A DNA stretch of 64,000 nucleotides from Ectocarpus siliculosus (Eukaryota > Sar > Phaeophyceae > Ectocarpales > Ectocarpaceae): contig FN648572.1 of the NCBI GenBank assembly GCA_000310025.1, positions 1 to 64,000 on the forward strand, given 5' to 3'. The notes under the pieces are model-generated. The model searched no databases and was not told the DNA's origin. It saw nothing but the letters and a program-made list of their open reading frames with translations. Both the position numbers and the translations under genes were made by a program. Below are positions 1 to 11,582 of this stretch, in pieces. Position 1 is the stretch's first letter, and each line of letters begins with the position of its first letter.

Positions 1-2
1 TG

Positions 3-19
3 CCCCCCCCCCCCCCCCC
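3..19. repeat. Poly-C tract at the window edge
   Basis: Homopolymer run of 17 C. Low complexity; no function inferred. Confidence 0.9.
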
Positions 20-136
20 ACACCCTCTCTCTATCAATCAACGTAGAGCGATCTCGCTCAATGGAAGTACACCAATAATGCCCAAGCAAAAAAATCTGTA
101 GATTTTTAGACGAGTTCCGAATCCACTTTTATTCAC

Positions 137-287
137 CTTTTTCTTCTTCGCGTCCTTGAACACCCCCTGAGCCTTCGACTGCTGCGCGTTGGGCTCGTCG
201 CAAGCCGTGTCGGAGTCGAGGCGGAAGAAGGCCTCCATCGTCGGTGCGAGCCTACGCCACATCGTGCTGGTGGCGTTCGCCGCGTTC
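137..287 (-). CDS. Hypothetical protein, exon 3 of a minus-strand gene
   Basis: I do not recognise the family. The 151-nt stretch starts after an acceptor (GTCGACAG, just above 287) and ends before a donor-like GTGAAT (131-136). It encodes a segment starting NAANATSTMWRRLAP, rich in acidic and small residues and ending in a lysine run. Third codon positions are strongly G/C. Its phase fits the exon at 1041-1417: the split codon CG+G gives Arg and the frame stays open. If the donor is not used, the frame runs on to a TGA at 38-40, which would be the protein's end. The intron would be 288-1040. The assignment rests on splice signals, phase and codon use only. Confidence 0.42.
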
Positions 288-1040
288 CTGTCGACAATGA
301 AACAGCAGCAAAAAGCGATGTTAGATTATCGATTGTCACAAACAAAAACGTCGCCGGGGTAGGTTTCGAATGAAGACTGGAACCCAAGTTATCTATGGAA
401 CACGTGCCTGTCCACGTGTTTACGTTTTGGTTAGACGCTCGACATGTAACCAAAACGCCAACCAAACACCGCACTTGCTTGTTCAACGACCGTGTCATCT
501 CTCTCTCTCTCTCTCTCCTTTCTCTCTTCCTCTCTCTTTCTCTCTCACGCTCTCTCCATCTAACTATCTTGTAACCCTCCCAATCCCCACACCCCATCCT
601 TCATCTACACCAGCGGTGTTGCTGCGGGGTTCATGGATGCGATGCTTAACTATTGCCCGGGTCGGAGTAGTCTGAGCAAATATTCCTATGCTAATACCGT
701 CAGCTTCCCGTCTAGCTCGTCATGGAACATGCAAGCGAGGCCTACCAGTAAACGCAATCAATCGTTTATGGCGCGCGGGCGTGCAGTACGTACGCACAGG
801 TCGCTTGTCGTAGTTCTGTCATAACCATGGTTTACATTTTCAAATTTTGAATGACAGCAGTATTTTAGTATGCATCCCTTTCGTACCCAACTTGTGTAGG
901 CGTTAAACGCTTCGCTTTGCCTATTTGTGTGGAGCACGAGGAACAAAATGCTAAAAATTAATCCATGACATGATACACCCACAAAAACACTTCTCATGCA
1001 CACCGCCGTCGATGCCAAAAATAAAGACACGCGAACTGAC

Positions 1041-1417
1041 CGTGCTTCCGCGGGTTGGTTCGCCCACTTCCGGTACTGGTGCTTCTTGCTCGTGAGGAAG
1101 TTAGCTTGCGCTCCCTTCCCATACTCCAATGTCGAATCGGATCTTCCCCCATAGCGCATGCGCTCATCCAGGCTGGCCTTCTGCCACTTCTCGAACACGG
1201 CATCCGCTATGGCCTTCTGCTCTCCCCAATTCGTCGAGCATGTCGTCTTCATCCTCCACTTCCCATCGTCCCTGGTCTTGCAAGCATCGAGGAGGGCCTC
1301 CAGCAGCAGACTCAGGTACAGACCGTTGTAGTTCTGTCCGCCTTTTTTCGGCGGGGTGTGCACGTTTTCCTTCCCCGCGGCTGCCGCGACCGCCGTATTG
1401 GAAGCAACGGCCAACAG
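1041..1417 (-). CDS. Hypothetical protein, exon 2 (basic/aromatic domain)
   Basis: Encodes an alanine-rich lead-in (around NTAVAAAAGKENVHTPPKKG) and then a compact region rich in aromatic and charged residues, with segments such as YLSLLLEALLDA, AVFEKWQKASLDERM and SKKHQYRKWANQ. That composition could suit a small helical DNA-binding or interaction domain, but I cannot name a family. The exon ends at 1041 before GTCAGT (1035-1040). A possible acceptor CTGTGCAG lies just above 1417 and keeps phase with exon 1. Alternative: the open stretch 1443-1850 in another frame could be coding, which would imply a 1-nt frameshift near 1495 rather than an intron. Confidence 0.42.
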
Positions 1418-1905
1418 CTGCACAGCACCGCCGGCGGCGCCCTCAACTCCTTTTGCATCCCCCGATCCAGCCAGAGGCTCTCCCAACCCCGGCGAGGTCG
1501 GTTGTAGCCGGTCCTGCAATCGCCGCGCTGGAGGGAGGGCCTGGGAGAAAAGCCGAGCGAGGAGGATCCACCAAGCTGCCGGTGAGGTCCGTTGGAGGCG
1601 CGCCGGCGGCGGCCGCCCCTCGGGGAGAAGAAGCTGGTTGATGAGGCACGCCGCTGTCGTTAGAGGTTGCAACAGGGGTGGAACTCGCTGCTGCGCCGGT
1701 GAGAGGGCCGGGGGGAAGGCGCTGAGTGAGGAGGGGGCGCCCCGTCTCGGGGACAACCCTGTGCTTGGGCCCATCCTGCATGGCTGCGGGCGTGCTGAAC
1801 AAGCTGCCCGTCGTGCGTGCGCTTCGCCGTTGGAAGGGCCTCCGAAGCACGCCCCGATTGACTTCCTAGCCAAGCAGCTTGAGCGGCGGATGCCGCGGCG
1901 CTCAC

Positions 1906-2178
1906 AACACCGGAAACCCCACATATGCCAGGGAGACCTGCCGGAGGAGCCATAGCTCCGGCAGTCCGTGGGTCACGGCCCGAACCCCATACCGTGCCGT
2001 TGGCGGTGGCGTAGGGCTGCGCATGATGCTGCGGATGGTAAAATCCGCCAGGTGTTGCCGTCTTGGGGTATGCAGGCACGTTCATGCTGGGGTGCGCACC
2101 AAGCACGGGCGCCGTCTGTTGTCCTTGAACGCCGCCGTGCTGCACAGGGTGCGCCGTGTCGTTGCCGAGGTTGCTCAT
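1906..2178 (-). CDS. Hypothetical protein, exon 1 (Pro/Gly/His/Gln-rich N-terminus)
   Basis: ATG at 2178 (MSNLGNDTAHPVQHGG...) opens 91 codons of Pro-, Gly-, His-, Gln- and Ala-rich sequence, probably disordered. A donor GTGAGC (1900-1905) follows codon 91, and joining to 1417 keeps phase 0. An upstream in-frame Met at 2217 is possible; 2178 is preferred because the residues after it are of uniform composition. The start faces the palindrome cluster at 2324-2513. Reading on past the donor stays open to 1660, so an unspliced or frameshifted version cannot be excluded. Function unknown; the composition resembles activation-type or scaffold regions. Confidence 0.38.
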
Positions 2179-2323
2179 CTTAGCGGTGTGTAGCTCGTAG
2201 CTGTGAAGCGTGCACACGGCTGCTGTGTGGGATGTGGGTTGTGGCTCTCACCTCGCGCTGTGTTCTGCTGTTTGCTTAGAAAAGCGGCGCGTTTGGTTCC
2301 TGTCTGCACTCCAAAGTTGTGAT

Positions 2324-2513
2324 GCGGGAATTCCCTCATATGGGGCTCGAAAGCCCCATATGAAATCATGCAGGAATTGACTCTTTACACGCCAGGGCGA
2401 CGGGATTCCCGCGGGAATATAACGAACAGCCCGCTACCGCTTTCAAACTCGTGAGGCGGGAATTCCCGCATATTTCTGGATTTTCACGTGCTAACCCGCA
2501 TGCGGGAAGCGGG
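2324..2513. promoter_or_regulatory. Cluster of GCGGGAA palindromes upstream of the 2178 start
   Basis: Within 190 bp there are a perfect 14-bp palindrome ATTCCCGCGGGAAT (2405-2418), a second, GCGGGAATTCCCGC (2456-2469), the core GGGAATTCCC (2326-2335), two further GCGGGAA half-sites near 2504-2516, and a perfect 12-bp-stem hairpin with a CGAA loop (2336-2363). The TTCCCGC/GCGGGAA core resembles the E2F site family (TTTSSCGC). The cluster lies 150-340 bp upstream of the minus-strand ATG at 2178, where a promoter would be. Regulatory function is inferred from position and symmetry. Confidence 0.35.
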
Positions 2514-2535
2514 AATCGGAGTTTGAAAGATGTCT

Positions 2536-2817
2536 ATAGTAAATGTGGTTGAATATGGGGCATGGATCTACGGAGATTGCAGTTGGTAGATTGCGGAGGA
2601 ACAGGGAGTTTCTGCTTGGTTTCTTCGGAGATTCGATGAGTGATCTGAATTGCGTGACGGATAGGTGTGGGGACGCTCTCTTCGGTTGCTCACTCTCTTT
2701 TGTTCTCTGCTGTTCCCTCTTCCCTCTAATACAAGACTTTCCCATCTCGGCCCTCACTGGCCGAGTAGCCTTTCTCCACAAACCTACAAGCTTCGGCCTA
2801 CCCGGTTTATCCAACAC
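2536..2817 (+). repeat. 282-bp direct repeat, copy 1
   Basis: Nearly identical to 5275-5556 in the same orientation; I see only isolated substitutions. The inner part begins TGTGGTTGAATATGG (2544) and ends ATCCAACA (2816), so it has LTR-like TG...CA termini. No target duplication or primer-binding site flanks the pair, and there is no polymerase between them. Confidence 0.85.
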
Positions 2818-2818
2818 G

Positions 2819-3669
2819 AGGCTAAACCTGCTGCTCAAAAAGTAGCTACCAAAGAGAGCCCAGATAAAGCGTTAACGACTTTGTCGAGGGTGATTGGGTA
2901 GCACCGATGGGCAGCCGCATGCGCGGCTGACGACATCCAACCAGACGAAGAGGCCAACAGCGGCGAGGGCCTGCACAGCAGCAGCACCCACAAGACCTAC
3001 AGCAGCGCTCCCAAGACCTACAGCAGCGCCATCGTCAGCTGAGGCCCGCCGTCTACTGGGCTTGTAGGCATGAACAGGCACGTGATGACTTGTCAGTTTT
3101 CGACTGCTGTCGTTATGTGTACACCCATCCATGCGGTGATGCGGTACGCCTACCTACATAGTGCCGTCAGATCCTAAACGCGGCATTACGCCGTGCGGTA
3201 CTGCCGTCAAACACCAACGCTTACTCCAACTCCACCTCCACCCGGTACTGCCGTCAAACTCTCTCTCCAACTCTTTCTCTAGAATAATCGCGGCAACACG
3301 CTGCTCGGTAAAGCCGTCAAACACCAACACTTGCTCAATCAAAACGCGACAATACGTCGTGCGGTACAGCCGTCAAACTCCACCACTCGGTCAAAGGCCG
3401 ACTACCTGTACCAAATGGGTAGACACAATCCAGGTTACCAGTAATCCTCAAAAACTGATGCCAGTTTCTAAACTGATGATATTGTGTGTGCGTGTAGCAT
3501 GGTATTAGAAATAGTATTGTGCGTAATGTAATGCAGTGATTGGCGAAGTTTTGTGCTTTGTCTTCCTGACAGCCGTGCTGAGACCAACTTTCTCTCGCCG
3601 GCAACAACGTCATCAACGTTTTATCTGGGCTCTCTTTGGTAGCTACTTTTTGAGCAGCAGGTTTAGCCT
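2819..3669. mobile_element. Non-autonomous element with 55-bp terminal inverted repeats
   Basis: The arm 2819-2873 (AGGCTAAACCTGCTGCTC...) is the reverse complement of 3615-3669 with a single mismatch, 741 bp apart. A second, diverged copy of the right arm follows at 3684-3742. The interior has no transposase-like ORF and holds the GCCGTCAAA minisatellite. The left arm starts 1 bp after the 282-bp repeat ends, suggesting nested insertion. I see no convincing target-site duplication. A MITE or foldback element is the best description. Confidence 0.55.
3160..3400 (+). repeat. Degenerate minisatellite, GCCGTCAAA units
   Basis: The phrase TACTGCCGTCAAACACCAAC or close variants recurs at about 3162, 3203, 3248, 3312 and 3369, with 41-64 bp spacing. 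It lies inside the inverted-repeat element. Confidence 0.6.
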
Positions 3670-3742
3670 GATCAAAAATTCGTGATCAACGTTTTATCTG
3701 GACTTTCTTTCGGTAGCAGGTTTAACCTGATCAAAAACTTTC

Positions 3743-5274
3743 ATGTCTTGGTTGTGTTAGCGAGTACCACAGACGTGTGAAGTCTCAGCGACGTGCAACA
3801 TTGATTGGTACATCCACCTTGTTGCAGATTAAAAATCCACAATATTGACGAAATAAATGCTGATTTCCGAATATTGTTATACGTTGTCTTGAGGTTGCTA
3901 TTTGTTATGAGATTGCGATTCCAAAGTTGTGAAAGTTTCGACTTAGGATTGATTACCCTTTGTTTGGAACAGGAGCAGCGGCTGAATTATGATTTTGTGA
4001 TAGAGGACTAATCAACCTCCGTTTCAGGATGATATTCAGGTATCTCTGTATTGAATTGCAATGTCGCAGTGATAGGTAATTTCAGACAAACATTGCACAA
4101 GTAGGGTCCGACGACTTGAAAGTGTATTTCATTTATTGTTTTTTCTGCTGCAGTCACTACTGTGCAGAACCGGGGGGAATGTTGGTAGTATGTGATTCTC
4201 TTCAGTAGTGCTGGTTTGTTCGGAACTAATCTGCCGCCATCTTCCCCTCCAAACGCGCGACCTGCCCTGCACCACTGCCGAGTCAATCCTCCGGGAGCGA
4301 CAAATGTTTTTCCCCCACTTCAGGCGGACGCGAAGATCCAAGCTCGAGTCGCGGCCAGCCGGAAAAGATGAAAGACGGAAGGCGACCGCGGTGAAGGCGT
4401 GCGAAATATCCGCTGGGGGGAGAGAAACAATGGCTTGGGCAATGGGTTAGCGCTGGAGCTTGATGGGCCGGCAAATGTAGGAGTTTCGAGTGTTTTTGTT
4501 TTGGTATTGAATTGGAGGATTTTCGGGTGTTGATTGTTTTGGTGTGAATTGAAGGATTTTCGAATGTTCTGTTTTGGTACTGGATTGGATTATATGTTTT
4601 GGCATTGAATTTGATTTTGTTTTGGTGTTCGTCGGGATTTATTTGCAGGAGGATTGTTTTTCTTGGGTTTTGACTGGATGAACATTAAATGTTGTTCTTT
4701 TGTTCTATGGTTCAGACTCCAACCCCTTCTAAGCTCACGGGGGCGAATCTCCCAGAGCAGGGGGGCGCGTTGTTCTTTCGGAAGATATTTACCTGTAGGT
4801 GGTACTAGGTTTCTAGAGAGACACAATAGGAATACTCACGTATTTTCTGCGCAAATGATCTTCACGCTGAACGAATGTTTGATGGATGGATGTACTGGAA
4901 GCACAACGAAGGCGAATTTCTACGAATTGATCCGTGTTTTCGAAAGTGAACGTGATGACGATTGTCACAGATAGGTTTGGTTCGATGGATTGTTTAATGC
5001 TTCGGTTGTGCGGGGGATTTTAGTACTTTGCGGGTGTCGTTGCGGTGAAGTACTGAGAAAGGATGGACCAGAAGAAGAGCGTGTTTTCAGAGAAGGAATG
5101 AAGGCGATGAGACAAGACGTTGTGAGTTCAGGAAAATTTGCATCATCGAGTTCTTGGTTATTTGTGTGTCATGGAGGAGTAGGACCTACATTTTGGGTCG
5201 TAGATGGAATTATATTGACTTGCCGTGTCATTACGATGCATACGAGCAGGGGGGCTGTTAGATATACTCGTAGC
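3743..5274. other. No gene recognised; AT-rich degenerate repeat at 4478-4640
   Basis: Between 4478 and 4640 a unit of about 45 bp is repeated three to four times imperfectly (TTTTGGTATTGAATTGGAGG-like). A short open stretch near 5040-5120 ends at a GTGAGT-like donor, but I cannot support an exon there. Nothing else is recognisable. Confidence 0.5.
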
Positions 5275-5556
5275 ATAGTAAATGTGGTTGAATATGGGGC
5301 ATGGATCTACGGAGATTGCAGTTGGTAGATTGCGGAGGAACAGGGAGTTTCTGCTTGGTTTCTTCGGAGATTCGATGAGTGATCTGAATTGCGTGACGGA
5401 TAGGTGTGGTGACGCTCTCTTCGGTTGCTCACTCTCTTTTGTTCTCTGCTGTTCCCTCTTCCCTCTAATACAAGACTTTTCCATCTCGGCCCTCACTGGC
5501 CGAGTAGCCTTTCTCCACAAACCTACAAGCTTCGGCCTACCCGGTTTATCCAACAC
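5275..5556 (+). repeat. 282-bp direct repeat, copy 2
   Basis: Second copy of the repeat at 2536-2817, same strand, 2.46 kb between them. The match ends abruptly at CCAACAC on the right and at ATAGTAAA on the left. Confidence 0.85.
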
Positions 5557-7537
5557 AGTGTATTGCTACGTGTATGTATGCACAGTAGACGATACTACGT
5601 GACAACGCTGGGAAGGAGAACATATCCTTCCCCAGAGAGTCCGTAGTCGGTACTGTGGCAGCAGTACTTCTCCTGCTGCAGCATGTACGGATCGAAATAC
5701 CATTTTCATGTCTCTTCGAGTGAACACACACACAAACAATAACATATGATAACTAGTATGCGTGGAGTTGTCGTGACAAACTCTCCTATTCACACGTCCT
5801 ACGCACTGCTGTCACGTTCCAAGTAGTCTATTAGACAGCTTTAATGTAGACATAATCCTGCCTGTTTGGCATGGCACGTAGTTTTGTTGTTGTGGCGGTC
5901 AAGCAAACCCGACAGAAAACGAACTACTGCATAGAGCTCATAGGTAAACCGTCTCCGAATCCAGTTGGGAGAGGTGGGCCTTGTGTGGTCTGGACCGGGG
6001 CGGTACGATAGTGCCTGAACCGGTAGGGTACTGCATATTGATGCCTTTTGCTGTTATGAAATTCATTGATTGCTAATTGGCTCCGAAGCACCACTACCCG
6101 AAAAAAGGTCACCGGTAACGAGAACGAAAGGAAGACTGACTTCGAAAAATGTGCATGATGTTTTACCTTTCTGCAAAGGATTGGCGGAAAGCAAAACTAC
6201 CGCAAGTATCACACGGCACGACAACGACGTCAAATGTACATACCAAACGAAAATGAAACGTCACACGGAAAAGGTAAAAGAAGAGCGGTGATAGAGATGC
6301 TCAATCAAGTACTTGCTCCACTACAAAGATCGAGGAGGAAAAGTGTATCCTGATAAAAGGAGGTGTCACCCAACGAAGCAGGAAGAACCCCAAATGAACC
6401 CGCAAGCAACACACGTAGCCACTTTGCTCCGCCTTTTGCGTACCCTGCGGGACCAACACCCTGTACACACCCTGTACAGACCCTGTCGAGACCCTGCCAG
6501 GGACTCTTGTTCTCCAAGGTCGCCTACTGGAGACCTTGTGGAGAAACCACCCTGGTCAGGGGTGCATTGCCTATACCCTGTGCCACCATGGCATGTATTT
6601 AGAGTGCCAAAAGAGGCACCACCATTGAAGAGTCCTCACCCGACGATATGTGTTCGTATTATACTAAATATGGTATCAGAATGCATATTCCGGAGTACGA
6701 TGTGTGTTGATTTCCAGAGGCAGTCTACGAGTACAGGAAAAAAAAATCCGCAGCACGTACCGGAGGTGACACAAGATACCACGTCCCCTGAACCGCTTTT
6801 CAGAGCTCGATTTTTCTCCGCAAAGCAGAATTAGTGGCAGCGCCGAAAACGGCGGCGTTGAAGAAAACGTCTCGTCAAGAGCTTTCCGAAAAGGTGTCGT
6901 TCCATTTATGCAATATCCACAAAAAAAAAAAGAAAAAAACAATTAACGGACACCAACACAGACACCAATGAAATTCCCCAACAAGAGGTACAGTAGTTCA
7001 GATGTCACACGGTGAACGCGGTTTAATCTGCTAAATACAAAGTGTGCTGCACGCAAGGGTACGCAAAAAAGCTTCGATGAACGGCACTTGGCGCAAATCA
7101 AAACAACGGCCCGTACAACGCGCGAATATACAAACACAAACATGTGGTGCATTGTTGATGATGAGCATGAGGCCGATCCCTAAGCGTCCAAGACGAGGGC
7201 ACTATTTTCCCTTTCCCTCGGGGTTTGTCTCCACCGCGTCGGGTCCATCAGAAACGTCGATCCTGTGACGTCAATGCACACAGGACGAAACGTGTCGTTG
7301 TCAAAGAGGATTACGACAAAACAACATCTACAAGCTCTGAGGCGGCGACGTGTACTCGTACAAATATACCGTGAATTCAGGGCCCGTATAATTTGTACGT
7401 CGACCAAATATTAATGCGTGGCTCGTACAATGAGGGCCTTTGGACGCGGCCCCGCCCAACATCCGAATATTGAGAACATACAGATCCGTTCCCATCTCGA
7501 ACGCAAGTGTCCTGGTTGACGCTGTGGCGAACCTCGT
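5557..7537. other. No gene recognised
   Basis: ORFs here are short and of poor coding quality. The stretch 6440-6580 has short repeats of ACCCTGTACA and CCTGTCGAGACC type. A dispersed repeat copy lies at 6768-6825. An A-rich run occurs at 6919-6939. Confidence 0.45.
6768..6825 (+). repeat. Dispersed repeat with GATACC core, copy 1
   Basis: Shares a core of about 50 bp (ACAAGATACCACGTCCCCTG, then CCGMTTTTC and AAGCT) with 12425-12476 on the same strand, and with reverse-strand copies at 10511-10556, 12578-12625 and 13150-13192. Identity is roughly 70-75% by eye. Confidence 0.45.
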
Positions 7538-8710
7538 TTAAAAGGTACCTATCGTAGCCGTTGTGAGAGCCCGATGTGCCAGCCTGAATCTGTGCTGCCA
7601 AGCGCGCGTGGTGCGACCCTCCTCTTGGGTTTGTTCGCAAACAAAAGCCTCTTCCGGGTCGCCATCTCCTCTCCTAGGGCATTGGTGATAGATGTGCACT
7701 TGGCGCCGGATGGCGTCCACGGGGAAGACCAACGGACGCCCCCGACCACGCAGGAGCAAGGTTGGGTGCCCCGTGATGGAATCGGGCACACGTTCGTTTC
7801 CTTCACCATCCCCCACATACTCGTACTCGACCACCCACGAGGTAAGCGGAGGCGGCTCCCCGTTCAAGGAACGAGGATCCCCTCGTGCAGGAAGATGCAG
7901 AGAATCTTGACCAATGTCAATTGGTCCGGTGCAACAGTTCCAACGTCAGGTGGTGGCGGTGGTCCGTTGTATACCTCAACATTATCACCACCTCCGCCCC
8001 CCAAGGCCCAGTCATCGCGTGGTCTCGGTCTGTCCGCCGTTTTGGCATCGCCGCCCTTCAAGCGATCGATCCTGTCCGCAACTCGCCACGAGGTGGACGC
8101 GTATATGTGTAGAACACGCGATCTGGTTGACTTCGAGCGCTGAGGCATCACCATCGTCCCAGCACGAGGGACATCGTAGGTTCTCGCACGGCTCTCCCCT
8201 TCCACATCCGTAGTACGTCTCGTAAGCCCTAGACAAAGTTTCTTAGTCGGGTCGGAGATGCCATGACGCGACACGATCCTTCCAGGTCCCAGCGACGTTG
8301 CATACGTCCCCGTCTTCGAACAGAGTCGCCGCCCATACTGCCGAGCCCGGGAACTGTCCCTTTAGCTCGCCTGGCGACTGGCTGCCTCTTTGCTTTGATG
8401 TCTGTAGGCACGCGATCGTGGCCAAGGCTAGGGCCAAGCCATTGCAACATCCGAACGCACCCAGGACCGGGGCTGACCCAGACAACTTCGTGCGTCCTGG
8501 TGTTGTGGTTGTACTTCGTCCTTCGTACTGCAGGTCGTTGGCGAGTGCCAGTATGGCGGCATTGGTGTTGGCGCGCACGGCATAGTGCAGTGGAGGGTTA
8601 CGTCCACAGTCCGACTTGGCGCCAGACTTGTTCTGCTGGTGCGCGAATTTCCCGGAACTCGCGTCCGGGACACCTATATACGGGGGAGGGTGTGGGCGGA
8701 GAGGAAGCAA
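7538..8710 (-). pseudogene. Possible decayed gene, weak ankyrin-like segment
   Basis: Open minus-strand stretches follow each other: 8710-8243, 8236-8012 in the same frame after one TAA, then 8274-7864 in another frame and 7867-7538 back in the first. The first holds GRNPPLHYAVRANTNAAI, similar to one ankyrin repeat (G-x-x-PLHYA). The second has a Cys cluster (YYGCGRGEPCENLRCPSC) that could bind zinc. The stops and frame changes suggest a pseudogene, or introns I cannot place. GC is higher than in the flanks. Family assignment is weak, and the opposite strand is also open over 7574-8143. Confidence 0.22.
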
Positions 8711-11381
8711 CTTTGTGAGGGTCTACGTAAAAGTATCTTCCCAGAGCACAGTCCCACACAGATTGTTGTTGTTCAGGGGGTGTTGTATATATAATTGTCC
8801 ATCCCAGGTACGCCCACTCTGCTATGTGAAGAATTATCCCGCGGGAAAAACGGTACATAGCACCAACCACAGGCAGAACTGCAGCATCTCGTTCGGTTTT
8901 AACCCCACGGTTTTTCAGCTTGCTACTTCTGGCTCTACTACTACTTGCCGTCGCCATCAGGAACGAGGATAGTTCGATGGAAGAAATCTCTTGGAAGGAA
9001 GATCAAGTTGCAGGCTGTGAGGAAAGAGGACAGATGATGATGGAGCCATGGAGCCCTCTCTCAAAGCCCTCTCTCAAGCCCTACGCCCATCCCTGGAAGC
9101 GGCTAAACTATTGACAGACGCGTCCCGATAAGAACTAGTATCAAAAGGGCAGCCAGCGAAGCAAACACGCACACGGGTAAAGTTTTAGACTCCCTCCCGA
9201 CTACTGCTGTAGACCGCAGGTACACATACCGGTTGATTCGTTACTACCCCTACAACAGCAGTTCTTCACTGACTGTCGTTTTCCCCTCATCCGTACTCAA
9301 ACTCTTCCTCGTCTTGCGAGAAAATGGGCACAGGAAAGGAATCAAATTCCGACCAACGCACTGAAGTGCAAAAATTCCGACTACCTTGCCCATGAATCGC
9401 TCAGTCGCGCCGTGTTTCTCAGTCGCGCGCTGGGGCTGTCTGTCGCTCGGACGGTCCGATGCGGTCCGACATGACACGTCTCATCAAGTCTCTGTGGTGT
9501 ATATTGTCAAACGCAAACATGCCGCAGATATCCACGCGTTTCCGTAAGAAGAGATCCATCATGTTGCCCTTGCTTTCGATCACCCCACCCGTTCCGTATT
9601 GTGCGCCACCCTTGTCTCTGTCTTTGTCTCCCTCTCTCTCCCTCATTTTCTTTTCCGCGGCTGTCGTCAACCATTGTCTTTCGGTTTGAGTTCAACCAGT
9701 TCAACGCTTCCTCTCTGTTTGTGTTTTCCGAACCTTAGTCCACGCATCGGAAATGAAATACCGAGACCATGTTTGTGAGAGCCTGAGGGTCGCAGGCTAC
9801 CAGACTGCAGCCAAATCACCTCTATGATCTCGGTTCTGGCCTCGCGCGAGAGATGACACACAAGACATACATATCCCGTTGCACATGCTACATGTAACGA
9901 AGACAATACCATATACATGTGAAAGGTGTTCGCTATATCTTATACATCGCTTCGTTCGTTCAATCAAGCCTGTGGCTACAGGCTAGCCCATGTTTTCCAC
10001 CAGTCAGACTAGTCTAGTCTAGGTGTAGTCTCCCTCTCTCAGACTGCAGCACGCGCACGTACCATTCCCGTTCATATGTCATTGAACACACCACAGCTGG
10101 CGGTCGTCGGAAATTTATCCGCAGATATCTCCCCGCTGTCAATTGGAATTACCGTTCCCACCCAAATCGTCCGGGTTCCCATTCATTACCCCCAAACCGT
10201 TTCCAACAAAATTAAAGTGCGGTTATCATCTGTGCGAACGTCGGGTGGGCAACGTCGTCAGTGGTTGGGACCCAGGTGACCTGCAGTCTTTTATCTTGCC
10301 CACAATGTTTGTTTCGATGTTAACATTTTCGTACTGCGGTTGTTTTATCCAACCTCAAACAGATTCCTCTCGTCACGCCGACCGAAACTCGCATCATATG
10401 CCACACAGACAGATAGACGGACTCCCTGGGAAAAAGGAAAAGGTTTCATCACTTGAGGCCGGGGCTATATGCCTACACACTGCTGTTTTTGTCATGGATT
10501 GTTATCGGGCATTAAAAATCGGTCCAAGGGGGTGCGGTATCTTACGCAACATACGGCACTGCTTCTCGGACGATGATGTCTGTCTATACACTGCTGTCCA
10601 CATGAAACATTTACCTGGAGGCGTTCGAATTGACGAAGCCGTTCGGGTCGCCAGCTCGACGACTCCACTACCCTCGTCCTGCAGAACTCCATGACCTGAG
10701 GCCTCGCCTGCCGCCCCCCTACCGCCAGCATGGATAGCAGTGCCTGACAAAGCGGCTGCTCCTGAAAGCGTCTCCGAGTGGATCCGTAGGGGTAGCGCAG
10801 CCGGAGCAACGACTCTTATCCCGCTCTCTAAACGAACGAGTACTACACCGACAAATGTATCCACAACCTGGCTCAGGAAATCGCCAAGATGCCCACTGCT
10901 GTAATCTTGGCTCGTCATCGTACGAACGTGATATGTACCTTTACTGTCCGACGCGACACCTGGTACAGCACATGTACAACCGGAGCAGGGAGATCATCAG
11001 CAATGAGTAAAAAAAAATTATGAGAAAAAATATAGCTTTTTTTTCTGTGATGAAGAACGAGAAAGTCCGCTGTCAGAGCCAGCCTGCAGCACGCGCCCTG
11101 GCTAACGTTGTGGAGGGCGTGCGACCCGGCGGTTATCTGGCGCTAAGGTGACAACTGCCCGATAGTATAGCAGTTTACATGGTGTCTGCGAACAGTTTGA
11201 GTGGTGTTCGTGTGGGTTTATTGGTCCGAGGAATTGGCCTCACAACTTGCACAAGTTTTTGCTCTCATCTTCAAGCGCGCGCACGCTTTTGCCCGAGCTC
11301 ATTCCTACTCATCCCCTTCTCGTCCTCCCTTTGGACTCCGTTTTCTCACTCTCCGCCTCTCCATCTTCTCTACTCGTCACG
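8711..11381. other. No gene recognised
   Basis: A pyrimidine-rich tract lies at 9611-9655. A reverse copy of the GATACC-core dispersed repeat lies at 10511-10556. Other ORFs are short, with no recognisable product. The last 130 bp (about 11250-11380) is pyrimidine-rich and reads as a leader to the exon at 11382. Confidence 0.4.
10511..10556 (-). repeat. Dispersed repeat with GATACC core, reverse copy
   Basis: On the minus strand it reads TAAGATACCGCACCCCCTTG and then GACCGATTTTT, matching the cores at 6768 and 12425. Confidence 0.4.
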
Positions 11382-11582
11382 ATGTCCTCCGCCCGCTGCG
11401 TCCAAGGTCGTTCTGCGGCGAGGGGTGTCCATTCCGAGGTCAACGCGAATGAAGCCCATCATCACCAAACCCGTGGGCGCACGGCCGCCAAGGCCACCAA
11501 ATCCCCGTCCAAGTCCTACACGAATCCGAAGGAGAAGGGTCGCAAGACCATCGTCCGGAAGAAGAGGCGAGCGCCATCCTTG
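11382..11582 (+). CDS. Hypothetical basic protein, first coding exon
   Basis: ATG at 11382 follows a long pyrimidine-rich leader and opens 67 codons (MSSARCVQGRSAARG...) ending exactly at a strong donor, TTG|GTGAGT (11583). The peptide is Ser/Ala/Thr/Lys-rich, with a C-terminal basic patch (RKTIVRKKRR) like a nuclear localisation signal. It resembles in style the other charged genes in the window (23.9, 26.1, 37.9 and 62.7 kb). I could not place its downstream exons with confidence. Family unknown. Confidence 0.5.

Noticed and set aside
133-597. Minus-strand ORF with a long Arg/Glu run
   Set aside because: The run comes from a CT microsatellite at about 500-560. Only the 137-287 exon in another frame has coding quality.
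2536-5556. The 282-bp direct repeats as a confirmed LTR retrotransposon
   Set aside because: No target duplication, primer-binding site, polypurine tract or polymerase found, and the identical sequence extends past the presumed TG end.
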